Source: Opitutaceae bacterium (GTDB lineage: Bacteria; Verrucomicrobiota; Verrucomicrobiia; Opitutales; Opitutaceae). Taken from it: DNA of 64,000 bases. Where the stretch lies: the NCBI GenBank assembly GCA_027482185.1, contig JAIXWF010000011.1:248001-312000 (forward strand), in the 5' to 3' direction. Under the pieces are notes generated by a model. It was not told the DNA's origin. It did no database searches and was given only the letters and a program-made list of their open reading frames with translations. Numbering within the stretch: position 1 is the stretch's first letter; each line of letters begins with the position of its first letter. The translations under genes were made by a program, and so were the position numbers. This document shows positions 27,066 to 35,971 of the stretch, one piece after another.

Positions 27066-27305
27066 TCAGCGCGCCGGAAACGCCCAGGGATCCCGGGTCA
27101 GTTCGTGCAAGCCTGCCTCGGCCACCCCGGTCAGCACCAGCGCCATACCGATCCCGCCGACGAGCACGAGCACTGCGCCGACGAGCAAGGCACGCGCCCG
27201 CGCCCGAGACGCGGGATCGAAGTCGCCGGGTCCACGGCGGCGTGAGCGTCGCCGTCGGCGCCGCGGCGCCGAAGCTCCATGGAGGGGCTGGACGTCGGAC
27301 TTCAT
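27066..27305 (-). CDS. small single-helix membrane protein (hypothetical)
   Basis: A 79-residue ORF. A highly basic N-terminal half (ASAPRRRRRRSRRRG) precedes one clear transmembrane segment, LLVGAVLVLVGGIGMALVLT, and a short outside tail. The charge pattern predicts N-in topology. No family is recognised. It stands alone between nos and the membrane protein gene on the same strand. Its size and high GC leave real doubt that it is translated. Confidence 0.45.
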   Translation of the reverse strand: MKSDVQPLHGASAPRRRRRRSRRRGPGDFDPASRARARALLVGAVLVLVGGIGMALVLTGVAEAGLHELTRDPWAFPAR

Positions 27306-27459
27306 CGGCGGGCCGGCCGCGCCGGCCAGTCGCCATTGGGCCGGCTAGAGAGCAAGTTGCGACGAAGGGGCATGGGACGAAGATTATGATCGGATACGCC
27401 GCCTGAAGGAATCGGGGCGATCCCCTCCCCGTCGGGAGAATCTTTCCCTCGGCGGGCCG

Positions 27460-28611
27460 CTATTCCGGCCGAAAAAACTCCGGCCGCAGGCCGAGATCGG
27501 TCATCGGCAGGTGGAACACCGGCGTCACCGAACCCGACAGCGGCGGCACGATCCAATCCCAGCGGGCGGACACCGCGCGGCCCGCTTTCTCCTCGGCCCC
27601 GCAGAATCGGACGAACTCCGCACTCGCGGTGTGGTGATCCACGATCCGGCAGCCGGCCGCGGCAAACGAGTGCAGCACCGCTGTGTTCAATTCCACCAGC
27701 GCGCGGTCCTGCCAAAGCACCGACCTCGCCGCGGTGTCCAAGCCCATCAGCCGCGCCACCGCGGGCAGCACGTTGTAGCGGGCCTCGTCGCCGAGATTGC
27801 GGCAGGCTATCTCCGTACCCATGTACCAGCCGCTGAACGGCGCGAACGGAAACACCGTGCCCGCCACGCGAAACGCGAGATCCGTCACCGTCGGAATGGC
27901 GTACCACCGGAGTCCCAGACCCGCAAAGGCCGGCAGGTTGGGATGCGACAGTACGACTTCCCGGATCAGCCCGGGAGGCACGGCAAACAGCACCGGCCGC
28001 CCGTCCGCGCCGATCAGGATCCAGGGCAGGAGATCGAATGCAGAGCGGCAACGGGGCGGATTCCAGCCGAGCGCGATCGCTTCGGCGGTCAGCCCGACAT
28101 TCAGCGGATCCCCGAGTACCGTGCCGTTTTGACGATAGCCCGCGTAGCCCGCCAGCTGCCGGTTACGCATCCTGATCCCGCGCTGCCCGGGCCCGGCCGG
28201 GGCAAACACCGTCATGTACGGACGCACCGCCCCTTCGACCGTCGAGTTTTCCACGTGTTCGCAGAGGGCCGCCGCCACTCCGGCCACGTCCCCGCAATCG
28301 CGCCGGTCCCTTACCTGCAGGCTGCGCCAATACAGGCGGCCGATGCACCGCGCTTGGTTGCGCCAGGCAACCCGTGCGCCGAAAGCCAGCTCGGCCTCCG
28401 TGAGCGCGGCAGGTTGCCCCGCTTCCAGTTCGCGCCGGCACTGCTCGAGCCGGACGGCCGCCGTCGTCCCGAGCACGCCGGCGGCCTCGGCTTCCCGGAA
28501 CAGCGCCGCCAGTTCGGCTTCGCCGGTTTCCGCCCTTCCCGCGCACTCGGAGTGGGTCAAGCCGGTCGGGAGCGATAGGGTGCAGGAGGTTCCGCGCCGA
28601 TCGGCCGTCAT
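27460..28611 (-). CDS. nos: nitric oxide synthase oxygenase domain protein
   Basis: A 383-residue bacterial NOS oxygenase, the heme enzyme that converts L-arginine to citrulline and NO. The proximal heme cysteine is C89 in WRNQARCIGR. The substrate-binding glutamate is E267 in GWYMGTEIACRNL. The pterin-site and heme-edge motif is WDWIVPPLSGSVTPVFH (351-367). QNGTVLGDPLNV near 161-172 is also typical. Length matches Bacillus-type NOS, with no N-terminal zinc loop and no attached reductase, so electrons must come from other cellular reductases. The ATG at 28611 overlaps the upstream kinase stop (ATGA). It is the last gene of an operon with three two-component genes; regulation by that system is inference. 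Confidence 0.95.
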   Translation of the reverse strand: MTADRRGTSCTLSLPTGLTHSECAGRAETGEAELAALFREAEAAGVLGTTAAVRLEQCRRELEAGQPAALTEAELAFGARVAWRNQARCIGRLYWRSLQVRDRRDCGDVAGVAAALCEHVENSTVEGAVRPYMTVFAPAGPGQRGIRMRNRQLAGYAGYRQNGTVLGDPLNVGLTAEAIALGWNPPRCRSAFDLLPWILIGADGRPVLFAVPPGLIREVVLSHPNLPAFAGLGLRWYAIPTVTDLAFRVAGTVFPFAPFSGWYMGTEIACRNLGDEARYNVLPAVARLMGLDTAARSVLWQDRALVELNTAVLHSFAAAGCRIVDHHTASAEFVRFCGAEEKAGRAVSARWDWIVPPLSGSVTPVFHLPMTDLGLRPEFFRPE

Positions 28612-29729
28612 CTCGCCACCTCGGCCAACGGCAGCACAAGCCGGGCGGAAAGCCCGGGCGCGGGGGAATTTCCCAGGAGGAAAAACTCGCCGCCGCAGGC
28701 CCGCGCATAGTCGCGGGCCAGGACCAACCCCAGACCGAGCCCCTGCTGCTCGAACTGCTCGCGCCGGAATTGCCGCAGCGGGGCGACGGCCGCGATCTCC
28801 GCTTCGGTCATGCCCCGACCTTCGTCGATCACCGTGATGGCATAAAAGTCCCGGACCGGTCGCCCCGACACCCGGATGGAAGTGCCCGCCGCGGAGAACT
28901 TGCATGCATTCTCGACCAGATGCCGCACGACCCACGGCAGGCCCTGCGGCAGCACCGACACCGGCGCCGACACCGCATCCAGCGTGAAATCCTGCGTGCG
29001 GCCCGCCTCGCACAAAGGCCCGTCGCACCATTTCGCCAGAACACCGATTTCCAGGGGAATCGTCGCCCGCACGATCGTCTGGCCTTCGCAACGGCGGTTT
29101 TCCGTTTCCACCAGCGAAGCCCACAGGGAAAAATCCTCCGCCACCCGCAACAGGCGTTCGCCCGACCGCCGCAGGTAGCCGCCGAACTCGATGTGCTCGC
29201 GGGACGAAAGCGGGTCCTTCATCTCCCCGCGCATCGTGAGCAGATCCGCATAGCCCAGCACGCCGGTCAGCGGAGTGCGCAGCTCGTGGGGCAACACGCG
29301 GGTCAAAAAATAGCGCTGGTGGTCGTTGAGCCGGCGCACGCGCTCGGCACGCTGCAGCCGCAGCTCGATCGTCCGCAGGAGATCGCCGGTCCGGTACGGC
29401 TTCGTCACGTAGTCGTCCGCGCCGAGGGACATGCCCCGCCGCTGGTCGGCGCTGTCCGCCTTGGCCGACACAATGATGAACGGAGTGTCGACCAGCTGCG
29501 GGCGCGTCTGGATGCGCTCGAGCAACTCGAAACCGTCGCAGTTCGGCATCCGCACGTCGCTCAGGATCAGATCGGGCGCAAACGACGCCATCGCCTCCAG
29601 GGCCACGGCCCCGTCCGGCACCGCCACCACGCGATAGCCCGCATCCTCCAGCGCCGAGGCGGTAACATCGCGGATCAGGTCGTCGTCCTCGGCCAGGAGG
29701 ATTGTCTTGGGGCTCTTGGAATCGTTCAT
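28608..29729 (-). CDS. receiver - histidine kinase hybrid protein
   Basis: A 373-residue cytoplasmic protein with an N-terminal receiver (about 8-125; acidic EDDD, phosphoacceptor D58 in LILSDVRMP, K110 in YVTKPY). A histidine kinase core follows: H148 in LPHELRTPLTG, N-box HLVENACKFS, G1 DEGRGM, G2 QGLGLGLVLA. Receiver-first kinases usually work as intermediates that are switched by an upstream kinase and in turn phosphorylate another partner. It overlaps the upstream PAS kinase and the downstream nos gene by 4 bp (ATGA) each, so stoichiometric production with nos is likely. No membrane segment is seen. Confidence 0.92.
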   Translation of the reverse strand: MNDSKSPKTILLAEDDDLIRDVTASALEDAGYRVVAVPDGAVALEAMASFAPDLILSDVRMPNCDGFELLERIQTRPQLVDTPFIIVSAKADSADQRRGMSLGADDYVTKPYRTGDLLRTIELRLQRAERVRRLNDHQRYFLTRVLPHELRTPLTGVLGYADLLTMRGEMKDPLSSREHIEFGGYLRRSGERLLRVAEDFSLWASLVETENRRCEGQTIVRATIPLEIGVLAKWCDGPLCEAGRTQDFTLDAVSAPVSVLPQGLPWVVRHLVENACKFSAAGTSIRVSGRPVRDFYAITVIDEGRGMTEAEIAAVAPLRQFRREQFEQQGLGLGLVLARDYARACGGEFFLLGNSPAPGLSARLVLPLAEVAR

Positions 29730-31666
29730 GAATACGGCGAGCGGGACCAGGGGGCGGCCGGCAAGTCGGGCTCGGCGGCCGCAGGCTCGAGCGGGACGGC
29801 GACCGTGAATGTCGTCCCCGCCCCGGGCAGCGACTCGCAGCCGATGGTGCCGCCGTGCGCCGTCACGATGCGCCGCACGATGGCCAGACCCAGGCCCGTG
29901 CCGTGGACGCCGGCGACATTGCCCGCGCGGAAAAAAGGCTCGAACAGCCGTCGCTGGTCCGCCTCCGGAATACCGCGGCCGCGGTCTCGCACCGCCAGCC
30001 GCCAGCGTCCCTCGCCGAACGCCAAGGTCACGGTCACTGCGGTATCCGGTTCCGAATACTTCAGGGCATTCGAGATCAGGTTGTCGACCACGACACGGAT
30101 CTGCGCCGGATTGAAGCCGGCCTTCACCGGCGCCGCCGGCGACGCCAGTTCGACCCGCGGGGCCGGCAGCGAGCCGTTGAATGTCTCCACCGCCTGCCGC
30201 AGCAGCGCCGCGATGTCCGCCGGCTCGAAGTTCGCGGCCCCCCCGGCATGGTCGAGCTGGTTGAGCAGCAGCACCTCGTCCACCAGTGCCTTGAAATTTC
30301 CCAGCACCTTGGCCTGCAGCGCCAGATGCCGGACGAACGGCGGCTGGAGTTCGGCGGGCAACCGGTCCGCGCTCCGCTCGAGCAGGAAATGGACCCCTTG
30401 GATAGCCGACAGCGGCGTCCGGAACTCGTGCGAGACCATCGCGACAAGCTCCCGCTGCATGGCGAGAAATTCGTCGCGCCGGCGGGCGAGCGCGGCCGCG
30501 GCGCGCGACAGCTCCCGCCTGGCCGTCACATCTGTGACCATGGTGCAGATGCGCCAAGTACCGTTCGCCGCCGGTTGCAGCCGGAACTTCTGCACCTCCC
30601 AGATGACATTGCCGCCCGACGGCAGCGTGAAGGGAAAATCGAAAATCACCGCGTTGGTTTCCCCGAGCTGGCGATCCGCAATCGCCCAACCGGAGTAGTC
30701 CGGCTCACGGCGCAGCGTTGCGTCGATCTCGGCCAACGCTTCCGGTCCGGCGCCGGCTCCGAACCATTGCCGACAGATCCGATTGGCGAACTCGATGCGG
30801 CTGTCGGCCCCCTGCAGGATCAGCCCCAGCGGCAGTTCGTCGAGCAGTTCGGCGAGCAGCGACTCCGACCGACGCAGCCGTTCCGAGGTCTCGATCTCAC
30901 GCGAACAGTCGCGGCACTTCCAGACCAGGTGGCCGACCGGCAGCCGCGAAAGGGAAATCGCGGCCTGGAAAGTGGACCCATCCCGCCGCTGGACCGCAAC
31001 GACACCCTGCCATGCGGCGTGGGCCGCGAGGGCCGGGAACGCCTTCGCTTCCAGCTCCCGGGCAGCGGCACGACCGCAAAGCTCGGACCACTCCCGGCCC
31101 AGCAGATCGCCGCGGTCGCCGAACCGGAAGAGCTCGGCGAGGCTTTCGTTGAGGTAACGGAATTTGCCCCCGCTGTCGGTCACGGCCAAGCCCAGCTCTC
31201 CGGATTCGACCGCGAGACGAAACGGATTCGCCGCTCCGGTCACGCCTTCGATGCCCATGATCTCGGTCACGATCCCTATCGTCAACGGCCCGGTGGGCGA
31301 CTCCCGCAGCGCCAACGATGCATGGAGGGTGCGGCGCCGGCCGTCCCCGCCGCAGACGACGAACGTACGCTCCACCCGCCGGCCTAGCAGCAGGTCGCCC
31401 CGCAGATTCAAAAGCTGGGCCCGGTCGACCGGCTCCAGCGCGGCCTGCCAGGCGTCGGGATCCGCCCGCAGGGCGTCGGCACTCACCCCGAGATAGCGTT
31501 CGAAATCCCCTTTGAGAAACAGATGTCGCCGGGTCGTGGCATCCATCACAAAGGCGAGGGCGATGCCGGCGGATGCATGCGCCGAGATCAGCTCGCTGGC
31601 TTTGTCCGCGGGAAGGCACTGGGCGCGCCATTCCGGGGGGACGGTGATTTCGGCGACCTCGCTCAC
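29726..31666 (-). CDS. cytosolic PAS-domain sensor histidine kinase
   Basis: A 646-residue kinase without membrane helices. Three PAS-like sensor regions are visible, around residues 30-138, 150-255 and 270-385. The HisKA domain has H413 in MVSHEFRTPLS, and the ATPase domain shows VVDNLISNALKYS, DRGRGIPEADQRRLF and GTGLGLAIVRRIV. A CxxC pair (C251, C254 in WKCRDCSRE) lies between PAS 2 and PAS 3 and could serve redox or metal sensing; this is inference. The start is GTG at 31666, overlapping the TGA of the NarL-type gene (GTGA). It probably phosphorylates one or both receiver proteins encoded beside it. Confidence 0.9.
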   Translation of the reverse strand: MSEVAEITVPPEWRAQCLPADKASELISAHASAGIALAFVMDATTRRHLFLKGDFERYLGVSADALRADPDAWQAALEPVDRAQLLNLRGDLLLGRRVERTFVVCGGDGRRRTLHASLALRESPTGPLTIGIVTEIMGIEGVTGAANPFRLAVESGELGLAVTDSGGKFRYLNESLAELFRFGDRGDLLGREWSELCGRAAARELEAKAFPALAAHAAWQGVVAVQRRDGSTFQAAISLSRLPVGHLVWKCRDCSREIETSERLRRSESLLAELLDELPLGLILQGADSRIEFANRICRQWFGAGAGPEALAEIDATLRREPDYSGWAIADRQLGETNAVIFDFPFTLPSGGNVIWEVQKFRLQPAANGTWRICTMVTDVTARRELSRAAAALARRRDEFLAMQRELVAMVSHEFRTPLSAIQGVHFLLERSADRLPAELQPPFVRHLALQAKVLGNFKALVDEVLLLNQLDHAGGAANFEPADIAALLRQAVETFNGSLPAPRVELASPAAPVKAGFNPAQIRVVVDNLISNALKYSEPDTAVTVTLAFGEGRWRLAVRDRGRGIPEADQRRLFEPFFRAGNVAGVHGTGLGLAIVRRIVTAHGGTIGCESLPGAGTTFTVAVPLEPAAAEPDLPAAPWSRSPYS

Positions 31667-32388
31667 ATCGAGTCCTCCGGCGAAACCAACGCCGCCGGCA
31701 ACTGCCGCAGGATCGAATCGCGCCCCGCCGGAACCAGCCCGAGGGCCTGCGCCCGCGGCACGAGATCCCGGTTCGATTTGGCATCCAGCCTCGCCGAGAT
31801 CCGATCGCGGGACTTGTAAACGGAAGAAAGCGAGCGGGCCATCTCGTCGGCGATCTCCTTGGGCGTCCGGTCTGCAGCGAGCAGGCGCAGGATCCTCAAG
31901 TCGTCGGCCGCGAGGGGCTTCTTCTTGGAGTGCAGACGGACGAGATCGCGCAGGATCTCGCTGACCGCGGGGTCGAGCGGAAACTCCCCCCGCACCACGG
32001 CGCGGATCGATTCCAGCAATTCGGGTACGGGAGCGGACTTCACGAGAAACGCGCAAACCCCGAGGCCGAACGCGGCCTGCATGGATTCCGGGGTAGCGAG
32101 GCCGGTAAAGACCACCACCTTCAGGTCCGGCATCGCCTCGAGCGCCGCCGCGATGATTTCCAAACCGCTCATGCCCGGCATCATCAGGTCGACCAGAAGC
32201 AGATCGACCGGATGGGCGCAGAGAAAGGCAAGTGCATCCGCGCCGTTTTCAGCCGATCCAACCACCGCAAAATCCCCGCCGGCGCAGAGCACCTCGGCCA
32301 GTGCTGAGGAGTAGATTGGATGGTCGTCGACCAAAAGCACCTTGGTCGGAGACACGGCAGTCGCCGCGGGTTTGGCGGATGGGGACAT
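31663..32388 (-). CDS. NarL/FixJ-type response regulator
   Basis: A 241-residue regulator. The receiver has DDH at 21-23, D67 in LLLVDLMMPG and K117 in FLVKSA. The C-terminal helix-turn-helix (about 168-220; LRILRLLAADRTPKEIADEM) is LuxR-like but diverged, with a longer than usual tail to residue 241. It is the first gene of the nos operon: the ATG at 32388 follows a 116-bp gap, and its stop overlaps the kinase start. It is the likely DNA-binding output of the system and may control the operon itself; the target is not visible. Confidence 0.88.
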   Translation of the reverse strand: MSPSAKPAATAVSPTKVLLVDDHPIYSSALAEVLCAGGDFAVVGSAENGADALAFLCAHPVDLLLVDLMMPGMSGLEIIAAALEAMPDLKVVVFTGLATPESMQAAFGLGVCAFLVKSAPVPELLESIRAVVRGEFPLDPAVSEILRDLVRLHSKKKPLAADDLRILRLLAADRTPKEIADEMARSLSSVYKSRDRISARLDAKSNRDLVPRAQALGLVPAGRDSILRQLPAALVSPEDSM

Positions 32389-32477
32389 CGTGGACTTGGA
32401 CGGTCCGACGAAAGAGCAATTGCCAGAGGAACGACAAATACAGCCCGGTCCAAAGATTCGCCCGGAGCTTGAGTAGA

Positions 32478-32498
32478 AAGCCCGGACAGGACGGGCCT
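32478..32498 (-). terminator. possible weak terminator of the gmd-fcl operon
   Basis: On the minus strand GCCCG and CGGGC (about 5 bp plus a wobble pair) frame a 7-nt loop and are followed by TTTCT. It lies just after the fcl stop and before the nos operon. Confidence 0.35.
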
Positions 32499-32504
32499 GC
32501 GCCT

Positions 32505-33446
32505 TCAGCCGCGCAGTTTGCCCGCGGCCTTCTCGGTCTGGTAGCTCGCGAAGGTGCGCGCGATGCCGTCGGCCAGGCCGATGCGCGCGCGCCAACCGAG
32601 CGCGGAAAGCTTCGAGACGTCCATCAGCTTGCGCGGCGTGCCGTCCGGCTTGCTCGGGTCCCACGCGATGCGGCCCGCGAAGCCGGTGACTTTTGCCACC
32701 GTTTCCGTGAGTTCGCGGATGGTGACGTCCGTGCCCGTGCCGACGTTGATCCAGTCCGGCGGCGCCGACTGCCGCAGCAGGAACGCGCAGGCGTCGGCCA
32801 GATCGTCGACGTGGAGAAACTCGCGCTTCGGGGAACCCGTGCCCCAGGCCGCCACCTCGGGCAGGCCGGCGGCGCGCGCCTCGTCGAAACGGCGGATCAG
32901 CGCGGGCAGCACGTGCGAATTCTGCGGGTGGTAGTTGTCGCCCGGGCCGTAGAGGTTCGTCGGCATCGCCGAATGGAACAGCACGCCGTATTGCTTCCGG
33001 TAATACTGGCAAAGTTTCAGCCCCGTGATCTTGGCGACCGCGTAGGCTTCGTTCGTCGGCTCGAGCGGACCCGTCAGCAGGCAGTCCTCCGGCATCGGCT
33101 GCGGCGCGTGCTTCGGGTAGATGCACGAGGAGCCGAGGAAGAGCAGCCGCTTTACGCCGTGGCGGTAGGCCGCATGGATCGTGTTCGCCGCGATCGCGAG
33201 ATTGTCGAAAAGGAATTCCGCCGGATAGGTGTTGTTGGCGTGGATCCCGCCGACCTTGGCCGCGGCGATGACCGCGGTGTCCGGCTTTTCGCGCGCGTAG
33301 AACGCATCGACCGCCGCGGCATCCGTCAGGTCGAGTTCCTTGCGCGTGCGCAGCAGCAATTCGACGCCCGGCTCCGCGGCAAAGCGCCGCACCAAGGCGC
33401 CGCCGACCATGCCTTGGTGGCCGGCGATGAAAAGGCGCGTCCTCAT
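32505..33446 (-). CDS. fcl: GDP-L-fucose synthase
   Basis: A 313-residue short-chain dehydrogenase that converts GDP-4-keto-6-deoxymannose to GDP-L-fucose. It has the NADP-binding [10 protein letters not shown], the active-site serine in LGSSCIYP, and the YxxxK pair in YAVAKITG. Further family segments are [16 protein letters not shown] and [15 protein letters not shown]. The start overlaps the gmd stop (ATGA), so the two are coupled. The product feeds fucose into envelope or extracellular polysaccharides. Confidence 0.95.
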   Translation of the reverse strand: MRTRLFIAGHQGMVGGALVRRFAAEPGVELLLRTRKELDLTDAAAVDAFYAREKPDTAVIAAAKVGGIHANNTYPAEFLFDNLAIAANTIHAAYRHGVKRLLFLGSSCIYPKHAPQPMPEDCLLTGPLEPTNEAYAVAKITGLKLCQYYRKQYGVLFHSAMPTNLYGPGDNYHPQNSHVLPALIRRFDEARAAGLPEVAAWGTGSPKREFLHVDDLADACAFLLRQSAPPDWINVGTGTDVTIRELTETVAKVTGFAGRIAWDPSKPDGTPRKLMDVSKLSALGWRARIGLADGIARTFASYQTEKAAGKLRG

Positions 33447-34477
33447 GCGAACGGCGAACGCGAGACGCCGGGCAAAGCCGCGATCTGGGCCTCGCGTTTG
33501 GCCAACTCGAGGTCGTGCTCGACCATGATCTTCACGAGTTCCTTGAAACGCACCTTCGGCTCCCAGCCCAGCTGCTTGCGGGCCTTCGCCGGATCGCCGA
33601 TCAGCAATTCCACCTCCGCAGGGCGCTCGTACCGCTGGTCGTACTTCACGTGCTTCTCCCAATCGAGGCCGAGCAGCCCGAACGTTTCCTGGCAGAACTC
33701 CTTCACGCTGTGCGTCTCGTTCGTCGCCACGACGTAGTCGTCCGGGTTCTCCTGCTGCAGCATCAGCCACATCATTTCCACGTACTCCTTCGCGTAGCCC
33801 CAGTCGCGCTGCGCGTCCAGGTTGCCCAAGTACAGCGAATCCTGCAGGCCCAACTTGATCCGCGTCGCCGCGCGCGTGATTTTCCGCGTCACGAACGTTT
33901 CGCCGCGGCGGGGGCTCTCGTGGTTGAAAAGGATGCCGTTCGAGGCATGCAACGCGTAGCTCTCCCGGTAGTTCACGGTGAGCCAATACGCGTAGACCTT
34001 CGCGCAGCCGTACGGCGAACGCGGCCAAAAGGGCGTCGTCTCCGTCTGCGGCACTTCCTGCACCTTGCCGAACATCTCCGAGGACGACGCCTGGTAATAA
34101 CGCACTTTCTTGACCAGACCCGCTTCCCGGATCGCCTCCAGAATGCGTTGCGCCCCGAGGCCGTCGACGTCGCCCGTGTACTCCGGAATATCGAACGACA
34201 CCCGCACGTGCGACTGCGCCCCGAGGTTGTAGACCTCGTCCGGCTGCAGCTCGTACAGCAGCTTCACCATCTGCACCGAGTCCGCCAGATCGCCGTAGTG
34301 CAGGAACAGCCGCACCCCGTTCACGTGCGGATCCCGGTACAGGTGGTCGATCCGGCTCGTGTTGAACGTCGACGCCCGCCGGATCACCCCGTGCACCTCG
34401 TAGCCTTTGTCCAACAACAGCTCCGCGAGGTACGACCCGTCTTGTCCGGTGATGCCGGTGATCAGTGCTTTTTTCAT
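33443..34477 (-). CDS. gmd: GDP-mannose 4,6-dehydratase
   Basis: A 344-residue enzyme making GDP-4-keto-6-deoxy-D-mannose. It shows [12 protein letters not shown] for NADP binding, [14 protein letters not shown], active-site [10 protein letters not shown] and YGCAK as the YxxxK pair. Later [13 protein letters not shown] and [11 protein letters not shown] are standard. The ATG at 34477 starts exactly at the Rossmann strand ([12 protein letters not shown]), as usual. It is the first gene of the two-gene operon with fcl. Confidence 0.96.
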   Translation of the reverse strand: MKKALITGITGQDGSYLAELLLDKGYEVHGVIRRASTFNTSRIDHLYRDPHVNGVRLFLHYGDLADSVQMVKLLYELQPDEVYNLGAQSHVRVSFDIPEYTGDVDGLGAQRILEAIREAGLVKKVRYYQASSSEMFGKVQEVPQTETTPFWPRSPYGCAKVYAYWLTVNYRESYALHASNGILFNHESPRRGETFVTRKITRAATRIKLGLQDSLYLGNLDAQRDWGYAKEYVEMMWLMLQQENPDDYVVATNETHSVKEFCQETFGLLGLDWEKHVKYDQRYERPAEVELLIGDPAKARKQLGWEPKVRFKELVKIMVEHDLELAKREAQIAALPGVSRSPFA

Positions 34478-34667
34478 GCAGGAATCGCCGAATTTACCGG
34501 CGGTCCGCGCGCACAGGCAAGCCCTCCCCTCTGAATTCGCCTTCCGGAAACCCTGATCCGCGCCGCCCCGCGCCGCGCACCCTGCCGCCGTATCCACAGG
34601 CTGGTCACAGCCGGAAAAATAGTGTCGCCCGCCCGGCGCCGATCTGTTGGCTTCCCGTTTCCAGACC

Positions 34668-35042
34668 GTGACTTCCCCGACTCCCGCTCTCGCCATCATC
34701 GACGGCACGCTCTGCCGGCTCACCCGCAAAGGCACCCGCGCCGCCGGCCACGCCCCGCTCGCCACCGCCGTCACGGAGTTCCTGCAGTCCGGTCCCCGCA
34801 TCTACGTCCGCGAGCACCCCTACGGCCTGCTGCCGGGCATCGCCAATCTCTACTGCCTCGACGGCGATTTCCGCCTGCTGTGGCTCGCCGCCTGGCCCGA
34901 TTTTGCCGACCCCTGCGCCGCTCTCGCCGGCGAGGCGGACGGCACGCTGACGGTCACGACCGTCCAGGGCGCCACGGTGTGCCTCGACGCCGGGACCGGA
35001 CGTTTGCTCCGGCACGACGTCCCGCTCGCGGCCGCCAGCTGA
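34668..35042 (+). CDS. hypothetical protein
   Basis: A 124-residue protein of unknown function. Sequence such as [20 protein letters not shown] and [19 protein letters not shown] resembles short beta-propeller or WD-like strands and codon use matches its neighbours, so it is probably real. GTG at 34668 gives [13 protein letters not shown]; a TTG at 34647 is the alternative. It is divergent from gmd and precedes the VTC-domain gene by 76 bp, possibly in one transcript. Confidence 0.65.
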   Translation: MTSPTPALAIIDGTLCRLTRKGTRAAGHAPLATAVTEFLQSGPRIYVREHPYGLLPGIANLYCLDGDFRLLWLAAWPDFADPCAALAGEADGTLTVTTVQGATVCLDAGTGRLLRHDVPLAAAS

Positions 35043-35072
35043 GCCCGACGCCGGCCCGGGGCTTAAGCCGGG

Positions 35073-35103
35073 TTACATCGTTGAAACAATTGTGACGATG
35101 TGA
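35073..35103. promoter_or_regulatory. inverted repeat upstream of the VTC-domain gene
   Basis: ACATCGT (35075-35081) and ACGATGT (35095-35101) form an inverted repeat 13 bp apart, extended imperfectly to 11-bp arms. It lies 16-46 bp before the start codon in an AT-richer patch, a position suiting an operator or a leader hairpin. Confidence 0.35.
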
Positions 35104-35118
35104 CGTCCTTTGAGCAGC

Positions 35119-35946
35119 ATGCCGAAGGACAGACTCCAGACCCAGCGCTTCGAACTGAAGTACCTCGTCACGGAGGAGACGGCCCGGGCCGTGCGCCAGT
35201 TCGTCCGCTGCTATCTGAAGCCGGACGAATTCGCCGCCACGCTGCCGAACCTTTCCTATCCGGTCCATTCGCTGTACCTCGATTCGCCGGACCTGATGAC
35301 CTACCAGGCGGTGCAGACCGGCGAGAAGAACCGCTTCAAGCTCCGGATCCGCTACTACAGCGCGGAGGACAAGTCCGTCTACTTCGAGATCAAGCGGCGG
35401 ACCAACGAGGTGATTTCCAAGGTGCGGGCCAAGGTCCACCGCGAGTTCGTCGAGCCGTTGCTCGCCGGCCGCCCGCCGCAGCTGAAGCACCTCGTGACCC
35501 CGGACGGGCGCCAGCTCGCCGCCCTGCAGGAATTCTGCCGCCTCATGCACCGGCTGAAGGCGACGCCCCGCTCGCACGTGGCCTACCACCGCGAGGCCTG
35601 GATGAGCCCCGAAAACAATTCGCTGCGCGTCACCTTCGACCGCGACGTCCGCTGCGAGCCGGAGTTCGGCACGAGTTTCCGCACCGAGTTCGGCGAGGCC
35701 GTGACGGTCTTCGACCGCAACGTCGTGCTCGAGCTGAAGTTCGTCGACCGCCTGCCGCAGTGGTGCACGGAGCTGGTGCGCTCTTTCAATCTCAAGCGCG
35801 GCGGCGCGCCGAAGTACGCCCAAGGCGTGCTGCTCCTCGGCGAACACCGCGTTTCCAACCAAGGCGTCGGCCTGAAGGGTCCCGCTTCCGGCCTCCGGCC
35901 GCTGCGCGCCGCGCGCCCCGCCGCCGTTTCCGCCGCGGCCCTCTGA
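35119..35946 (+). CDS. VTC-domain (polyphosphate polymerase-like) protein
   Basis: A 275-residue cytoplasmic protein with a VTC tunnel domain, the fold of the eukaryotic vacuolar polyphosphate polymerase. Visible marks are QRFELKYLV at the N-terminus, VHSLYLDSPD, FKLRIRYYS and YFEIKRRTN, the alternating Lys/Arg/Glu strands that line the tunnel, and later TFDRDVRCEPEF and VLELKF. ATG at 35119 is preferred to a TTG at 35110. It is followed 25 bp later by a DUF4956 membrane protein, a frequent partner of bacterial VTC proteins. Polyphosphate synthesis is plausible but not shown for this branch. Confidence 0.88.
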   Translation: MPKDRLQTQRFELKYLVTEETARAVRQFVRCYLKPDEFAATLPNLSYPVHSLYLDSPDLMTYQAVQTGEKNRFKLRIRYYSAEDKSVYFEIKRRTNEVISKVRAKVHREFVEPLLAGRPPQLKHLVTPDGRQLAALQEFCRLMHRLKATPRSHVAYHREAWMSPENNSLRVTFDRDVRCEPEFGTSFRTEFGEAVTVFDRNVVLELKFVDRLPQWCTELVRSFNLKRGGAPKYAQGVLLLGEHRVSNQGVGLKGPASGLRPLRAARPAAVSAAAL

Positions 35947-35971
35947 GCCGCGCGGCCCGATTTCCGCCTCC

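Noticed and set aside
26923-27336. 137-codon minus-strand ORF near the small membrane protein
   Set aside because: Overlaps the better 79-codon frame, is Arg-rich, and shows no membrane or domain pattern.
34589-34600. DnaA-box-like GTATCCACA upstream of the hypothetical gene
   Set aside because: Single near-match, no cluster, no AT-rich region and no replication genes nearby.
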